Assembly (NCBI GenBank): GCA_031292485.1
Contig: JARLHA010000033.1
Span: 1-64,000, forward strand
Direction of reading: 5' to 3'
DNA: 64,000 nt
Source: Mucilaginibacter sp.
GTDB taxonomy: Bacteria > Bacteroidota > Bacteroidia > Sphingobacteriales > Sphingobacteriaceae
The position numbers were made by a program, and so were the translations under genes. Below the pieces are notes generated by a model. It did no database searches. It was given only the letters and a program-made list of their open reading frames with translations, and was not told where the DNA came from. Positions 16,847-26,143 of this stretch are shown here, piece after piece (the first letter of the stretch is position 1; every line of letters starts with the position of its first letter).

Positions 16847-18958
16847 ATGTCAAGAGATCTTAGATATACAAGAAATATAGGTATTGCCGCTCACATTGAT
16901 GCCGGTAAAACCACCACAACGGAGCGTATCCTTTACTATTCGGGCTTCAGCCATAAAATTGGCGAGGTTCACGAAGGTGCTGCAACTATGGACTGGATGG
17001 CGCAGGAGCAGGAGCGTGGTATCACCATCACTTCGGCTGCTACTACTATCGACTGGAAATACCGTGGCCATAGCTACCATATCAATATTATCGATACTCC
17101 GGGACACGTGGATTTTACCGTTGAGGTAAATCGTTCGTTACGTGTACTGGATGGTTTAGTGTTCCTGTTTTCGGCAGTTGACGGTGTTGAGCCGCAATCT
17201 GAAACCAACTGGAGGCTTGCCAACAATTATAACGTTGCCCGTATAGGCTTCGTAAATAAAATGGACCGCTCAGGCGCCGACTTTTTAAATGTTGTAAAAC
17301 AGGTAAAAACAATGTTGGGCAGCAACGCGGTACCGTTACAATTACCGATAGGCTCTGAAGATAGCTTTAAAGGTGTTGTTGATTTAATTAACTGGAAAGG
17401 TATCGTTTGGAATGAGCACGATAAAGGGATGACCTTTACCGAAGTGCCTATCCCTGAGGATATGATTGAGGAAGCAACCGAGTGGAGAGAAAAACTGCTT
17501 GAATCAGTAGCTGACTATGATGAGAGCCTGATGGAGAAATTCTTCGACGCGCCTGAAACTATCACCGAGCGTGAGGTATTGGACGCTTTACGTAAAGCTG
17601 TGCTTGACGCGAAGATCGTTCCTATGGTTTGCGGTTCATCGTTCAAAAACAAAGGCGTACAAACCATGCTTGATTATGTGATGGAACTGCTTCCTTCACC
17701 TATGGATGTTAATGGTATTGTTGGCCATAATCCTGATACAGGCGAAGAAATTGTTCGCCAGCCGTCAGAAAAAGAGCCTTTTGCTGCTTTGGCATTCAAA
17801 ATAGCAACTGACCCTTTTGTAGGCCGTTTGTGCTTTATCCGCGTATATTCAGGTAACCTGGAGGCTGGTTCGTATGTGTATAACATGCGCTCGGCTAATA
17901 AGGAACGTATTTCACGTATCTTCCAGATGCATGCAAACAAGCAAAACCCTATCCCTAATGTTGGGGCAGGTGATATTGCTGCAGTGGTAGGCTTTAAAGA
18001 TATTAAAACAGGTGATACCCTTTGCGACGAAAAACACCCGATCGTATTGGAATCAATGAACTTCCCTGAGCCGGTTATCGGGTTGGCTATTGAGCCTAAA
18101 ACTCAGGCCGACGTTGATAAACTGGGTATGGCTTTAGGTAAATTATCCGAAGAGGATCCAACTTTCCGTGTAAAATCTGATGAAGAAACCGGCCAGACCA
18201 TTATTTCGGGTATGGGCGAGCTTCACCTGGACATCATCATGGACCGCTTAAAACGTGAGTTTAAAGTGGAGGTTAACCAGGGCGCTCCCCAGGTTGCCTA
18301 TAAGGAAGCTATTACAGGTACTGTACAGCACCGCGAAACTTACAAGAAACAAACCGGTGGCCGTGGTAAATTCGCTGATATTCAGATTATCGTATCGCCA
18401 AATGACGAAGGTCAGGAAGGTTTACAGTTTGTGAATGAGATCAGCGGTGGTTCAATTCCACGTGAGTTTATTCCATCTGTTGAAAAGGGCTTTAAAGCGG
18501 CAATGGATAATGGCGTATTGGCCGGCTATCCTTTAACCAGCTTAAAAGTACGTTTGATCGATGGTTCGTTCCACGCGGTCGATTCAGATGCGTTGTCTTT
18601 CGAGATTGCAGCAAAATCAGCTTATCGCGAAGCATTACCAAAATGTAAACCGGTACTGCTGGAGCCGATCATGAAGATCGAGATCCTTACCCCTGAAGAA
18701 AACATGGGTGATGTTATCGGTGACATGAACCGTCGTCGTGGCCAGCTTTTAGGTATGGATTCACGTGCAGGTGCGCAGGTAATTAAAGCAACAGTGCCAT
18801 TGTCTGAGATGTTTGGTTATGTAACCCAGTTACGTACCATTACTTCGGGCCGTGCAACTTCAACCATGGAGTTTGACCACTATGCTGAAGCACCGCGTAA
18901 CGTACAGGAAGAAGTTGTAGCCAAAGCAAAAGGCAAAAGAGCTGCTGCTAACGCGTAG
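16847..18958 (+). CDS. fusA: Elongation factor G
   Basis: Translocation GTPase of 703 residues. The G domain shows [17 protein letters not shown] (G1, about residues 14-30), [11 protein letters not shown] (G2), DTPGHVDF (G3) and [10 protein letters not shown] (G4). Domain IV and V sequences ([45 protein letters not shown]) follow in order. It is in the str operon, with a 178-bp repeat-filled spacer from rpsG. The short basic tail ends [12 protein letters not shown]. Confidence 0.98.
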   Translation: MSRDLRYTRNIGIAAHIDAGKTTTTERILYYSGFSHKIGEVHEGAATMDWMAQEQERGITITSAATTIDWKYRGHSYHINIIDTPGHVDFTVEVNRSLRVLDGLVFLFSAVDGVEPQSETNWRLANNYNVARIGFVNKMDRSGADFLNVVKQVKTMLGSNAVPLQLPIGSEDSFKGVVDLINWKGIVWNEHDKGMTFTEVPIPEDMIEEATEWREKLLESVADYDESLMEKFFDAPETITEREVLDALRKAVLDAKIVPMVCGSSFKNKGVQTMLDYVMELLPSPMDVNGIVGHNPDTGEEIVRQPSEKEPFAALAFKIATDPFVGRLCFIRVYSGNLEAGSYVYNMRSANKERISRIFQMHANKQNPIPNVGAGDIAAVVGFKDIKTGDTLCDEKHPIVLESMNFPEPVIGLAIEPKTQADVDKLGMALGKLSEEDPTFRVKSDEETGQTIISGMGELHLDIIMDRLKREFKVEVNQGAPQVAYKEAITGTVQHRETYKKQTGGRGKFADIQIIVSPNDEGQEGLQFVNEISGGSIPREFIPSVEKGFKAAMDNGVLAGYPLTSLKVRLIDGSFHAVDSDALSFEIAAKSAYREALPKCKPVLLEPIMKIEILTPEENMGDVIGDMNRRRGQLLGMDSRAGAQVIKATVPLSEMFGYVTQLRTITSGRATSTMEFDHYAEAPRNVQEEVVAKAKGKRAAANA

Positions 18959-18959
18959 T

Positions 18960-19106
18960 TAGACATTAGTTGATTGGTGATTAGAGATTAGTTGCCAATC
19001 AGCTTAATATAAATAAACAACAGGTCAGTATATAGTTAATAGCTCTTATAGCTGATCAATTAAAAATCGGTGAAATCGCCCTAAAATCGGTGAAATCACA
19101 AAAAAT
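18960..19106. repeat. Mixed repeat in the fusA-rpsJ spacer
   Basis: A GATTGGTGATTAGAGATTAG arm (18972-18991) is of the TTAGAGATTAG family without a clean right arm. Two direct copies of AAAATCGGTGAAATC (19065-19098) of the other family lie just before rpsJ. The spacer is a hybrid of two repeat types. Confidence 0.7.
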
Positions 19107-19113
19107 AAATAAC

Positions 19114-19419
19114 ATGAGCCAAAGAATCAGGATCAAATTAAAATCTTACGATTACAACCTGGTTGACAAGTCAGCCGAGAAAATCGTAAAAACAGTAAAG
19201 CCGACAGGCGCTGTAGTAAGCGGACCACTTCCCTTACCAACTGAAAAGAAAGTTTTCACCGTTTTGCGTTCACCGCACGTGAACAAAAAAGCACGTGAGC
19301 AATTCCAGTTATGTTCATACAAAAGGTTGTTAGACATCTACAGTTCAAATTCAAAAACTGTTGATGCGCTGATGAAACTTGAACTGCCTAGCGGCGTTGA
19401 AGTTGAGATCAAAGTGTGA
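19114..19419 (+). CDS. rpsJ: 30S ribosomal protein uS10
   Basis: Small-subunit head protein (and NusB partner in antitermination). Starting at the ATG at 19114 gives [20 protein letters not shown] and 101 residues, the normal length; an upstream in-frame ATG at 19090 falls in the repeat and is rejected. [20 protein letters not shown] and the C-terminal [11 protein letters not shown] are typical. It is followed by a strong terminator rather than by rplC, which lies 15.8 kb away. Confidence 0.97.
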   Translation: MSQRIRIKLKSYDYNLVDKSAEKIVKTVKPTGAVVSGPLPLPTEKKVFTVLRSPHVNKKAREQFQLCSYKRLLDIYSSNSKTVDALMKLELPSGVEVEIKV

Positions 19420-19437
19420 TAGTACCGGAAGATCAAG

Positions 19438-19476
19438 CCTCACCCAACCCTCTCCTTTGGTGAGGGTTGGGTGAGG
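19438..19476. repeat. Perfect 15-bp inverted repeat after rpsJ
   Basis: CCTCACCCAACCCTC (19438-19452) pairs with its exact complement (19462-19476) around a nine-base loop. No T run follows, so it is a repeat element or 3'-end stabiliser rather than the terminator itself. Confidence 0.75.
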
Positions 19477-19482
19477 ATATAT

Positions 19483-19514
19483 AAAGGCCATTCGTTTTGC
19501 GGATGGCCTTTTTT
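19483..19514 (+). terminator. Terminator closing the str operon
   Basis: AAAGGCCATTCG and CGGATGGCCTTT form a stem around TTTTG, with a T run. An almost identical terminator sits at 20238-20273. Confidence 0.88.
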
Positions 19515-19594
19515 GTCGTTAAGTAGGCCTCTGATCTTAAACTATAGTGCTATATTTACTTTAAATATGCACATCATAAATACGCCGGAAGTCT

Positions 19595-20167
19595 GTGAAA
19601 AATGAACCTAACACTTGTCTTAAAGAATGTTTTTTATTGATACTTGTTGGCTGTATTTTGTTAATTGGTTGTTCGGGGCCCGAGTCACAGGTACAGCTAC
19701 TAAAGGATAAAGGTAAACACGCACTTGACAGTATCCGGAATGAAGTGTTAAGGAGCTATAACGATACGGTTAGGATCGATACCGCTGTTATAGAAAAAGG
19801 GGATACCATAAAAGTTAAATTCAGACATTACTGCACCTATGATAAAAAAATAAGTACTCCCCGTGAATATCTTGATATTTATAAACTTTCCGAATTTATA
19901 ACCCACAATTTTGTGTCAGAAATTGAATTTAAAATAAATTCGAAAATTGTGTATAAAGGTTTGATAACTAAGCATGATTTTAACGGCTCGCTTAGCGATG
20001 ATCAAAAAAAATATGGTGTTCTTAATTATCACAGGCCTGATATAAGTATATCAGGTAAAACCATATCAATTGAGTACGGCATCGGCATACCAATCTCGGG
20101 AAGGGAATTGGGTTATGAAATGGAAATAGACTCAACTGGAAAAAAACAGACAGGCAGCATGGATTAG
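19595..20167 (+). CDS. Putative lipoprotein, function unknown
   Basis: A 190-residue frame beginning at a GTG (19595); a second possible start is not obvious. The N-terminal hydrophobic stretch FLLILVGCILLIGC ends in a lipobox-like LIGCSG, so the mature protein would be a lipoprotein. The remainder is charged and strand-rich (VRIDTAVIEKGDTIKVKF, TISIEYGIGIPISG) with no recognised domain. It is more AT-rich than the ribosomal genes and sits between two near-identical terminators. Confidence 0.65.
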   Translation: MKNEPNTCLKECFLLILVGCILLIGCSGPESQVQLLKDKGKHALDSIRNEVLRSYNDTVRIDTAVIEKGDTIKVKFRHYCTYDKKISTPREYLDIYKLSEFITHNFVSEIEFKINSKIVYKGLITKHDFNGSLSDDQKKYGVLNYHRPDISISGKTISIEYGIGIPISGRELGYEMEIDSTGKKQTGSMD

Positions 20168-20237
20168 CGGGTCAGGCAATTTCTAAACTTAAATTGTGAA
20201 GAGTTACTTGGTTTTTGGAATTAAATGAACTGGCAAT

Positions 20238-20273
20238 AAAAAAGGCCATTCGCGTTGCGGATGGCCTTTTTTC
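20238..20273 (+). terminator. Terminator of the putative lipoprotein gene
   Basis: AAAAGGCCATTCG, loop CGTTG, then CGGATGGCCTTTT and more Ts. Near-copy of the rpsJ terminator. Confidence 0.88.
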
Positions 20274-20292
20274 TGCGGTTATAATAGCAAAA

Positions 20293-20745
20293 TCAATATT
20301 CAATTTCCCATTTACCTGTCGAGCCTAAAAAATTCAGCCAAACGCCTTCCAGTTCGTCAACCAGTTGTGGTTTTATAGAAATGCCCGATGCCTGGGGCGT
20401 CCAATTTTGTGCGGACAGTGCGCCGGTTTTCAAGATATCGAGGGAAAGAATAGGTTCTTTATCGGGGTTAAGCAAAACATCCAAAGCAACGGTAATACGA
20501 TAATAATGCCTCCCATTGCGAAATGCCGGGTAAGCGTCGGCAGCTATAGTGCCCGATGCAAATATTCCTTTCGGCTCAACACCCACCCTAACGATATAGG
20601 CCCTGTCGCCGGGTTTAATGCTTTTATGGCTGATTACGCTCCAGTTATCTTCCAGATGGCCGGTCTCAGCTAACTTTTTAATGTCGCTGTCCCAGTCGGC
20701 CCATTTAAATTTAAGCGGGTTCCAGCCAAAAAGATATGCTTTCAT
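20293..20745 (-). CDS. EVE-like (PUA-fold) domain protein
   Basis: A 150-residue single-domain protein. It opens MKAYLFGWNPLKFKWADW and continues with VISHKSIKPGDRAYIVRVG, PKGIFASGTIAADAY and a strand HYYRITVALDVLL. This is the usual order of the EVE domain: an N-terminal W-containing strand, a KPGDRAY/I turn and a G-I-x-A-x-G motif. EVE-type domains read modified bases in DNA or RNA and often accompany restriction or defence genes. No endonuclease is fused. Assigned by motif, not by alignment. Confidence 0.65.
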   Translation of the reverse strand: MKAYLFGWNPLKFKWADWDSDIKKLAETGHLEDNWSVISHKSIKPGDRAYIVRVGVEPKGIFASGTIAADAYPAFRNGRHYYRITVALDVLLNPDKEPILSLDILKTGALSAQNWTPQASGISIKPQLVDELEGVWLNFLGSTGKWEIEY

Positions 20746-20863
20746 TAAATAACCTTTGTAAAAGTAATTCTGTTGTCCGCCGGTCAGTTGCCGTTACTAT
20801 AATTGAATTTTCATCCCAACAAGGAACCTCAAGGCCTTGTCGGTTAGACGGTGGGGCTGTGCC

Positions 20864-21598
20864 TCATCTTCCCAGCAACTCATCCAGCTTATTGCGCTCA
20901 GTTTGCAATTCGCGGGCCAGTTTCTTTTCCTTTTCGTTGGCTTTGGTTTTATAATTTTTAAACTCTTCTTCCAGTTCGCTGTAAAGCTGGGTGCGGTAGG
21001 TGGCTTCGCGTTTTAAACTGCCGGAGCGAATGATTACCACCAAAGCGATCACACCAAAAAGCCCCACCAATCCCCAAACGATAAGGTTATAAGTGGTTTT
21101 TGAGAGCAGCAGCCCGAAGATCCCGATTCCGTCCACTTTGTTTATTTCTGCGTCTTTGCTGGTGATCTGGGTATTTAAACTGTCGATGGTTTTACTTTGT
21201 ATGCTAAGCTTTTTTAAAGCAGTATTCAGCCTGGCGCGGTTTACGTTTAAAGTATCCGAAGCGTTTTTCCATAATGCCGAGATCAGTGGCTGCTGATAAT
21301 GATACACCTTGGATAAAAGATACTGGTACTGGCTGTTCAGGCTATTATTTGCCGGTGCCGGAGCCGGCGCTGTTGAATCCTTCTTTACCGCGGCCTGCTG
21401 AACTGCCGGCGGCTGAATCGGAGCCTTCTGCTGTGCAGCTTTGGCAGCCGAATCAATTTTATATTGATGGTACGCCGCCCCGGTATACTTATAAATATGG
21501 TGCGGCTTTGCATTATGAGGTTTCTTTACCGTGTCCTGGGCAAAACCCGCGGCCGATAAAAAGCAAATAAAAAGCGCAATCAATTTTATCCGTAACAT
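20864..21598 (-). CDS. Exported coiled-coil membrane protein, function unknown
   Basis: Starting at MLRIKLIALFICFLSAAG gives a signal peptide (cleavage after FAQ) and 244 residues; the ATG ten codons upstream would extend a poor leader. The order is an Ala/Pro/Gln-rich low-complexity linker (residues 35-85), a helical region with heptad-like SKTIDSLNTQITSKDAEINK, one transmembrane helix (YNLIVWGLVGLFGVIALVVI, about 175-195) and a long charged coiled coil to the end. It could be a periplasm-to-cytoplasm spanning scaffold. Confidence 0.75.
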   Translation of the reverse strand: MLRIKLIALFICFLSAAGFAQDTVKKPHNAKPHHIYKYTGAAYHQYKIDSAAKAAQQKAPIQPPAVQQAAVKKDSTAPAPAPANNSLNSQYQYLLSKVYHYQQPLISALWKNASDTLNVNRARLNTALKKLSIQSKTIDSLNTQITSKDAEINKVDGIGIFGLLLSKTTYNLIVWGLVGLFGVIALVVIIRSGSLKREATYRTQLYSELEEEFKNYKTKANEKEKKLARELQTERNKLDELLGR

Positions 21599-21629
21599 AA
21601 AAACCTGTTTATAAAGTAAAATTAGCATT

Positions 21630-21737
21630 TAGATGTGAGATATGAGATAGGAGATGTGAGATTTGTTTTGTGGTTTATGGTCGATAGTCCATGGACCATG
21701 GAAAAATGTTCGCTAATAAAGCCATGGTCCATGGACT
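21630..21737. repeat. Stutter repeats: GAGATATGAG and CCATGGACC families
   Basis: GATATGAGATAGGAGATGTG (21639-21659) belongs to the GAGATATGAG family. It is followed by TCCATGGACCATGG and GCCATGGTCCATGGAC, self-complementary CCATGG words (21691-21735). No other function was seen in the gap upstream of the prephenate dehydrogenase. Confidence 0.65.
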
Positions 21738-21772
21738 TTTTTTATCTCCACTCAAAACAATATCTTAGCACC

Positions 21773-23032
21773 ATGAATATAGGCATGATTGGCCTGGGAG
21801 ATATGGGGCGTTTGTATGCAAAAGCATTTGCAACGGCCGGCTACCAGGTTTGCGGCTGCGACCTGCCCGATAACAGGCAAAAGCTGGAAGATGAACTTAA
21901 CCCTTTTGGAATACACATTATGGATAACGGGAAAGATGTTTCCCGGACTTCCGATCTTATCATCTACTCTGTTGAAGCCGAAAGCCTGGCAAGGGTGGTG
22001 GCCGAATGCGGCCCCGCGACTAAATATGGCGCTATCGTTGCCGGCCAAACTTCGGTTAAAACTCCGGAGATAGAGACCTTTGAAAAATACCTGCCCGCCG
22101 ATGCGCAGATAGTTACTTTTCATGCTATGCACGGGCCGGGTTTTGCGCCAAAAGGCCAAAAACTGATCCTGATCAACCACCGTGCCGGCGAGGAAGCCTA
22201 CCAGCGGATGTTCGACCTTTTTACCGCATTGGAAACTGATATTGTTGAAATAGCTAACTACCACGATCACGATAAAATTGTGGCCGATACACAGGCCGTA
22301 ACGCACGTAGGTTTCGAGAGCATGGGCACCGCCTGGAAAGAAGCAGGCTTTTTTCCATGGGAAAACGCATCCTATGTTGGAGGGATCGATAATGTAAAGA
22401 TTTTGACCACCCTCCGCATATTCAGCTATAAGGCCCACGTTTACGGCGGGTTGGCCATCATGAATCCATATGCAAGGCAACAGGTAAAGCGGTATGCAGT
22501 GTCTGAGTCAGAATTGTTTAAGCTGATGATCAAGGAAGAGGAAGTGGCATTTCGCCAGCGCCTTTACCGCGCCCGCGATTTTGTTTTTCACGAAAGCCGT
22601 AAACCGATTATGCTGAATGATAGTGTGATGAGGGAGTTTGCCCTGGGCCAGAAGCCGGAGCATCAAAAGCCAAATTCGCATTTAAGCATCTTAAGTATGG
22701 TGGATGCATGGTACCATTTGGGCGTAAACCCTTACGATAACCTCATCTGCCAAACGCCGCCTTTCCGTTTGCGCCTTGGCATTGCCGAATACCTGTTTAA
22801 AAATGAAGAGTTACTGGAAGAATCTATCCTTACAGCCGTTTACGATAAAACCATCCGCGGCGACGACCTGGAGTTTCATTCAGCGGTGAGGGAGTGGTCG
22901 TCTATTATCGGCTATGGCGATATGGAAGGCTATAAAAAACATTTCAATGACGTACAGTCCTTTTTTAAAGGAAGACTCGAAGAAGGCAACAAGCAAAGTG
23001 CCGAATTGATCAGAAGGCTGATGATGGAATAG
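21773..23032 (+). CDS. Prephenate dehydrogenase (NADP+), fungal TYR1 type
   Basis: Converts prephenate to 4-hydroxyphenylpyruvate in tyrosine synthesis. The ATG at 21773 yields MNIGMIGLGDMGRLYAKAF, a Rossmann start (GLGDMG, residues 7-12), and 419 residues. From recall, it matches yeast Tyr1 along its length: SDLIIYSVEA, EIETFEKYLPADAQIVTFH, DKIVADTQAVTHVGF, HVYGGLAIMNP, PNSHLSILSMVDAW, GVNPYDNLIC and DDLEFHSAVREWSS all have close counterparts. Upstream in-frame starts fall in the repeat and are rejected. It is not next to other aromatic-pathway genes. Confidence 0.88.
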   Translation: MNIGMIGLGDMGRLYAKAFATAGYQVCGCDLPDNRQKLEDELNPFGIHIMDNGKDVSRTSDLIIYSVEAESLARVVAECGPATKYGAIVAGQTSVKTPEIETFEKYLPADAQIVTFHAMHGPGFAPKGQKLILINHRAGEEAYQRMFDLFTALETDIVEIANYHDHDKIVADTQAVTHVGFESMGTAWKEAGFFPWENASYVGGIDNVKILTTLRIFSYKAHVYGGLAIMNPYARQQVKRYAVSESELFKLMIKEEEVAFRQRLYRARDFVFHESRKPIMLNDSVMREFALGQKPEHQKPNSHLSILSMVDAWYHLGVNPYDNLICQTPPFRLRLGIAEYLFKNEELLEESILTAVYDKTIRGDDLEFHSAVREWSSIIGYGDMEGYKKHFNDVQSFFKGRLEEGNKQSAELIRRLMME

Positions 23033-23083
23033 ATTGATTCAGGATTTTGGAACCAGTTGGTTTTTATCAAAACAAATAGGAGA

Positions 23084-23635
23084 TTACTTAGCCTTTTGAA
23101 TCAATTCTATTGCTTTTACAAGTTTTGCTGCATTTTTAGGTTTAATATCGCAATCAAAATTGCCTTCGGAAGTTTCAATCCTTAAAAATACCAGGCTAAG
23201 GGTTTTTAATTTTTCGATTGCTGCATCGGGCAGTTCATAAAATGCCGTAGTACTACTGCTTTGTACGGGGGTATGTGCTATGGATGTATATACTGCATTT
23301 CCATAATCGTTGGCGCCCGAAATAAGTGTGATAATCGAATTATCGCTTAGTTTTAAAAAAGCCTGGTGGTTTTTGGCAATCGACAAATCCTCACCCATAT
23401 TTAACGACTGGGGGTTAAGGATAAGTACCAGACCGTTTGCGTTTGAAAATTTCACGACCTGAAAGGTCACTGCCTCTCCCTGTGCTGTTAAATAATTTCC
23501 ATTGAAATAAAGTTTTTCTACTGAAGTGGACCAGGTGGTATCGCCCGATATTTTGTCGACATCAGGTTTAAGCAATTTTTGAGCTGAAACAATTAAGGGC
23601 AAAAGGAAAATTGCGATAAGCAGATTTGTTTTCAT
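23084..23635 (-). CDS. Exported protein, function unknown
   Basis: A 183-residue protein with a signal peptide (MKTNLLIAIFLLPLIVSAQ). The rest is predominantly strand-forming (SVEKLYFNGNYLTAQGEAV, ANGLVLILNPQSLNMGEDL, NSIITLISGAND), with a helical end (NAAKLVKAIELIQKAK). One cysteine remains in the mature protein. No domain recognised. It is convergent with the prephenate dehydrogenase. Confidence 0.7.
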   Translation of the reverse strand: MKTNLLIAIFLLPLIVSAQKLLKPDVDKISGDTTWSTSVEKLYFNGNYLTAQGEAVTFQVVKFSNANGLVLILNPQSLNMGEDLSIAKNHQAFLKLSDNSIITLISGANDYGNAVYTSIAHTPVQSSSTTAFYELPDAAIEKLKTLSLVFLRIETSEGNFDCDIKPKNAAKLVKAIELIQKAK

Positions 23636-23725
23636 GATGACACAGATTTAAAAAGAACAAAGTTATTATTTGCTAACTATATTAGCAAATAATAACTTGA
23701 TTATTATCATAATAAATCCGGCCCT

Positions 23726-25138
23726 TTATTGGTTTGCTGTAAACAAGGTCCACGGATAAGCCTTCATATCTCTCAAATATTTGCCCTGGCTTTTTGCGTA
23801 TTCAGGGTGCGCCTTTAAGAATGGCGCTGCCAGGAAGTCGTCCCCACCCGGATGGCCCATGTGTGCCCAGAACTGCATTTTGCTTGCCAGCGCTGCGGTG
23901 GTTACTTTACCCTGTACAGCACCCATGGGGAAGAAAGGCCCTTCGTGAAATTCTTTGCAACCTAGCGGGTCCTGGTCTACGTGCCCGTCTATCACGCAGC
24001 GGTCATATGCCGATTTATTGTTAAGCGCATCGAAGTGGTCCCCTTCGATGGTTTTACCGGTGGAGTCATCCAGTTTGCCTTTATATTGCACATGCACCAA
24101 TTGTTCCATCCGCTTTTTGCGGGCATTTGGCGAGGTCGTTTTGTCGTTTACATCAAAAGTGGTTTCCTCTTTGATCAGCTTAGGATCACTGGCGAAGTTG
24201 GTGCCGATAAAAGCGGTGTCCTTTGAGCGCCAAAGCTTGAAGTCCCTTAAACCCAGTTCCAGTTTAGCCACTTCGTTGGTTTTAGTATCGCCTATCAGCC
24301 AGTCGTTGGCATAACCACCATTGTTATCTGTGGTCATTATTTTTACCGCGTCGTCAATGCTGTTACTGTATTGAGCTGCACGGCGGGCACGTACAAACTC
24401 AGGCGTTTTGGTAGTGTCATATCCTTTAAACTGCGTAATGGTCGTTTCGGTGATCAGTATACCGCTTTTGGTGATCAAAAAGTCATCGCCGCTATGGATA
24501 AAACCAGGGCCGGTGTCCATCAAAAACTCATTGCCCTTTGCAGGTTTTATGTCAGCAATCACATTCCAGCGTTCACCCACGATGTAGTCCGTCCAGTTAT
24601 TGTGGGCGATTACAATTTTATGGTCTTTGGTATAACTGCCGGTGGCAATAAAAGCGCTGCAATTACCTGGCGCACGGTTATCGCCGCTGCCCGGTTTTGC
24701 CTTTTCCATTAACATCGGTACATAATAGCCGGGCAGTTCGTAATAAGCATTCATCGCTGCAATGTCCAGCGTATCATATTTAAATCCTTTAGCCTGTAAG
24801 CCATCTACAATACCTTTTATCTCGTCCTGGTATTCCTTGTCAATCTTTTTCCATATAAAGCGTTGGGCAGCGCCACGGTAAAATGCCCAATCCTTACCGC
24901 TGCTGGGTGGCAGGTAATATTGCAATACTTTAATCATGGTATCGATCTCTTTAGCCACCAGGTAGCCATGCTGGTAACCAATATCAGATGGTGAACCTGC
25001 AAGATGGATGTAGATCCAGCCGTTTTTGTCTTCGCGCGTGGCATTGCCCAGGCGGCTGTCGGTTGGCGCTTTTGTTTTACAGCTATAGAAAAGTGCGCCG
25101 GCAATTAATAATGCAAGTAAGGTGATTTTTAATTTCAT
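23726..25138 (-). CDS. C45/phospholipase B-like Ntn-hydrolase lipoprotein
   Basis: A 470-residue predicted lipoprotein (MKLKITLLALLIAGALFYSC lipobox). After a region with GSPSDIGYQHGYLVAKEID (a typical family start) comes the nucleophile segment APGNCSAFIATG, followed by HKIVIAHNNWTDY, the N-terminal-nucleophile pattern of the C45 acyltransferase/phospholipase B-like superfamily. LMDTGPGFIHSGDDFLITK and RARRAAQYSNSIDDAVKIM follow. In such proteins autocleavage exposes the Cys. The substrate (acyl amide or phospholipid) cannot be inferred. It is divergent from the cytochrome gene. Confidence 0.82.
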   Translation of the reverse strand: MKLKITLLALLIAGALFYSCKTKAPTDSRLGNATREDKNGWIYIHLAGSPSDIGYQHGYLVAKEIDTMIKVLQYYLPPSSGKDWAFYRGAAQRFIWKKIDKEYQDEIKGIVDGLQAKGFKYDTLDIAAMNAYYELPGYYVPMLMEKAKPGSGDNRAPGNCSAFIATGSYTKDHKIVIAHNNWTDYIVGERWNVIADIKPAKGNEFLMDTGPGFIHSGDDFLITKSGILITETTITQFKGYDTTKTPEFVRARRAAQYSNSIDDAVKIMTTDNNGGYANDWLIGDTKTNEVAKLELGLRDFKLWRSKDTAFIGTNFASDPKLIKEETTFDVNDKTTSPNARKKRMEQLVHVQYKGKLDDSTGKTIEGDHFDALNNKSAYDRCVIDGHVDQDPLGCKEFHEGPFFPMGAVQGKVTTAALASKMQFWAHMGHPGGDDFLAAPFLKAHPEYAKSQGKYLRDMKAYPWTLFTANQ

Positions 25139-25498
25139 GTGTTTAAATACTAAGGTCAGTCAGTTTAAAAGTGTTTAATACTGTAAAGATAAAATATTTG
25201 ATAATCTTTCCAACAAAGCCCTGGGCTTTAGCTTTTTTTGTTTTGGGTTGATGTGCCCCAAATAGTACCACCGGCTTATTCAACAAAAAAATGCCCGCGT
25301 TATCGGGCCGGCGGAGCGCGACTGGCTTTTATTGAAAAATTAATGGCAGCATTTTGGGGCAAGTCCATATTGCTCCGTTTTTTATCAAAACCGAGTTGCG
25401 TTATGTTAAAGACATACAACCGTTTTATTTTATTTGGTTTACCGGTATTTTTTTTATTTTTGATTACCTCTTAACTATTTACAATTAAAACCCGGGAC
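25139..25498. other. Intergenic region between divergent genes
   Basis: No convincing gene in these 360 bp. It holds a small AAAGCCC/GGGCTTT hairpin with a T run (25213-25236), AT-rich sequence, and a 23-codon hydrophobic reading frame (25403-25474, MLKTYNRFILFG start) that is too short to claim. It should contain the divergent promoters. Confidence 0.6.
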
Positions 25499-26083
25499 AT
25501 GAAAAAACTGGCCGCTATTTTCATTATTGCAATTTTTGCATGGTCATTAAATTCCTGCGACCCCGCGAAAGGTGTTAAAGATGCTGCCGCCGTTGCAGCT
25601 CCTTCAAAAGACAGCCTTGTAAAACGGGGGAATTATCTGGTAACAACGCTGGGTTGTAATGATTGTCATTCGCCCAAAAAGATGGGGCCACAAGGGCCTT
25701 ATATTGATTCAACGCGAATGTTGTCTGGCTTTCCTTCAACAGCGATTGTTCCGGTTGCAGGGCCCGGCGATGTTAAAAAGGGATTGGTGGTGTTTGCAGG
25801 TGACCTGACTGCCGCCATCGGCCCATGGGGGACGTCTTTTGCGGCAAACATTACCTCTGATGCTACAGGGATCGGGAGCTGGAAGCTGGCTCAATTTAAA
25901 AATGCCCTGCGCCACGGTAAATATAAAGGATTGGATAACGAGCGCATGCTGTTGCCCCCAATGCCATGGCAGGACCTTACCAATTTAACCGACGCCGATA
26001 CCGAAGCCATTTTTACCTACCTGCAATCAACCAAACCGGTTAATAACGTAGTGCCTGCGTTCAGGCCGGCAGGGAAGGGGTGA
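25499..26083 (+). CDS. Mono-haem c-type cytochrome, predicted lipoprotein
   Basis: A 194-residue exported protein. The N-terminus MKKLAAIFIIAIFAWSLNSC gives a lipobox. The class I haem site CNDCH lies near residue 55 in LVTTLGCNDCHSPKKMG, and a likely axial Met is in LLPPMPWQDL near 160. The fold pattern (SFAANITSDATGIGSW, FKNALRHGKYKG, TDADTEAIFTYLQS) is that of cytochromes fused to or serving periplasmic dehydrogenases. No dehydrogenase is adjacent; electron transfer in the periplasm is the safe call. Confidence 0.88.
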   Translation: MKKLAAIFIIAIFAWSLNSCDPAKGVKDAAAVAAPSKDSLVKRGNYLVTTLGCNDCHSPKKMGPQGPYIDSTRMLSGFPSTAIVPVAGPGDVKKGLVVFAGDLTAAIGPWGTSFAANITSDATGIGSWKLAQFKNALRHGKYKGLDNERMLLPPMPWQDLTNLTDADTEAIFTYLQSTKPVNNVVPAFRPAGKG

Positions 26084-26143
26084 TAGCTGATCGGTTATAA
26101 TTTAAATGCGGCCTTTATAAAACTATTGCTTATTTTTGTACTT

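Noticed and set aside
19090..19113. Longer N-terminus for uS10
   Set aside because: The additional codons come from the AATCGGTGAAATC repeat, and the homologous start is [12 protein letters not shown] at 19114.
19438..19476. 15-bp perfect inverted repeat as the str terminator
   Set aside because: No T run follows; the real terminator is the next hairpin at 19483-19514.
25238..25474. Open frame of 78 codons between the divergent genes
   Set aside because: Poor composition for a protein, no start signal, and it crosses a hairpin. The terminal 23-codon hydrophobic part is too short to claim.
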